Notes under the pieces: generated by a model
Told to the model about the DNA's origin: nothing
The model's database searches: none
Seen by the model: only the letters and a program-made list of their open reading frames with translations
Position numbers and translations under genes: made by a program
From: a virus
Strand: one strand, 5' to 3'
IMG/VR virus record: IMGVR_UViG_3300044971_001126
Span: 1 to 22,980 of that record
Length of the DNA stretch: 22,980 bases
Shown: one piece after another, positions 22,543-22,980 of the stretch
Layout: every line of letters starts with the position of its first letter
Numbering within the stretch: the stretch's first letter is position 1

Positions 22543-22588
22543 AAAAAATTGCAGGGACGGCCCTTCCTCTGAGATGCGGCCTCCCTGC
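22543..22588 (-). terminator. Rho-independent terminator/attenuator before the replication operon
   Basis: On the minus strand, GCAGGGA pairs with TCCCTGC, extended by GGCC/GGCC with one bulged G and a 15-base loop, then AA and six T. The T run ends 31 bases before the replication initiator ATG. It would end transcripts arriving from the right unless antiterminated; no strong promoter was found after it. Confidence 0.75.
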
Positions 22589-22722
22589 TGCACCGATTGC
22601 GATTATGAAGACTCGCGGCTCTAGTGCTCACCAGCGTTTTGCGTCCCGTTTCAAGACGCACCGACGCCCTCGGATGTTTTGCATAACCTGCGCCGCGCAG
22701 GTTAATAACTTGTTCCACGGAC
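22589..22722. other. structured non-coding leader
   Basis: This 134-base stretch holds no supported gene. It contains an inverted repeat TGCGTC/GACGCA (22640-22645 and 22655-22660) and the palindrome listed separately. A CATAAT at 22602-22607 (minus strand) has no good -35 box. A frame runs through it without stops but lacks a gene-like start. Confidence 0.5.
22684..22704. repeat. 21-base palindrome (operator or recombination core candidate)
   Basis: TAACCTGCGC and its reverse complement flank a single base, giving two perfect 10-bp arms. It lies 18 bases after the stop of the small gene on its right. Size and symmetry suit a dimeric repressor operator or a recombination core; as a hairpin it would lack a proper loop. 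Confidence 0.7.
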
Positions 22723-22947
22723 CTACCGACGCCTATCGTGAACGTCAACGATCCAAAAATCCTCGTTCGGCTTGAGCCGCTTCTGAAACTCGTCCAGCGT
22801 CAAATGCGACTGCTCGCCGCCATGCTGCCGAATCTCTTGCAGCATCCAACGCTCCGCGTCGTCTACGCTGCTAAACAGGTGAACGCCATCCGTGAAACCT
22901 ACGGTTTCCACGTAGACGACCACGGCGACCGTGCCCGTTGGGCACAT
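22723..22947 (-). CDS. hypothetical small protein
   Basis: A 74-residue protein, not recognised: a beta start (TVAVVVYVETVGFTDGVHLF), a helix (VDDAERWMLQEIRQHGGEQS) and LDEFQKRLKPNEDFWIVDVHD with a short basic end. The ATG at 22947 is taken; a TTG at 22959 is possible and the frame may run off the edge. GC is about 57% by count in this stretch against about 50% in the early genes, so it may belong to flanking or host-like DNA. Same direction as the phage genes. Confidence 0.5.
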   Translation of the reverse strand: MCPTGTVAVVVYVETVGFTDGVHLFSSVDDAERWMLQEIRQHGGEQSHLTLDEFQKRLKPNEDFWIVDVHDRRR

Positions 22948-22980
22948 CGCTTTGCACAACGCATCAATGCGTCGTCGGTC

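Noticed and set aside
22551-22704. tRNA or other stable RNA gene
   Set aside because: No cloverleaf, T-loop or anticodon arm can be drawn; the hairpins are better explained as a terminator and a palindrome.
22681-22723. Integron attC site after the small gene, given GCATAAC/GTTATGC-like ends
   Set aside because: The distance is too short for attC, the core boxes do not match on both sides, and no L-box pair is found.
22512-22748. 79-codon upstream extension of the replication initiator
   Set aside because: It crosses a terminator hairpin and a palindrome, has no ribosome site, and the family start MPRIRTIKPEFF is at 22511.

Overview
The window is one continuous stretch of a tailed double-stranded DNA phage or prophage. 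Every supported gene lies on the minus strand, so it is transcribed from the right edge towards the left. Genes are packed almost without gaps. Many neighbours overlap as ATGA, GTGA, TAATG or TAGTG, which suggests translational coupling in long operons. The host is inferred, not shown. The style of the small secreted Cys-containing protein, the PKD-type secreted protein, and the gene content suggest a planctomycete of the Pirellula/Rhodopirellula kind, with low to moderate confidence. No rRNA, tRNA, CRISPR array, integrase or insertion sequence was found.

Layout in transcription order (right to left). (1) 22.98-22.51 kb: a small unrecognised gene of somewhat higher GC, then a structured non-coding stretch with a 21-base palindrome and a Rho-independent terminator or attenuator. 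(2) 22.51-20.34 kb: replication and early operon, with a replication initiator-like protein carrying iteron-like 8-bp repeats inside its gene, a probable helicase loader, a RuvC-like resolvase, and small proteins including two genes of 29 and 48 codons. (3) 20.33-17.57 kb: a HTH protein, a 105-residue protein, a subtilisin-family serine protease, a secreted PKD-like protein, a small secreted Cys-containing protein, and a membrane plus coiled-coil protein. This looks like an exit or cell-envelope module. (4) 17.57-7.54 kb: an unusually large adhesion module of virion-surface proteins. It holds three proteins with an Mtd-like N-terminal domain (one fused to an SGNH/sialate-esterase-like domain), two tandem glycine-rich paralogues, a LamG-like protein with ten 23-residue repeats, and a large lectin-like protein. 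(5) 7.43-0.25 kb: packaging and head genes, namely a probable small terminase, large terminase, a zinc ribbon, a small head protein, a HAD phosphatase, a lambda-type portal, and a fused prohead protease-scaffold-major capsid protein. A terminator follows, and then the start of the next virion gene, which runs off the left edge.

Points most worth following: a protease occupies the place where an endolysin would be expected, with no peptidoglycan hydrolase in the window; the capsid gene appears to be a nested gene with a well-placed internal ribosome site that would give scaffold-capsid without protease; and the host-recognition locus appears to have grown by domain reuse and tandem duplication.
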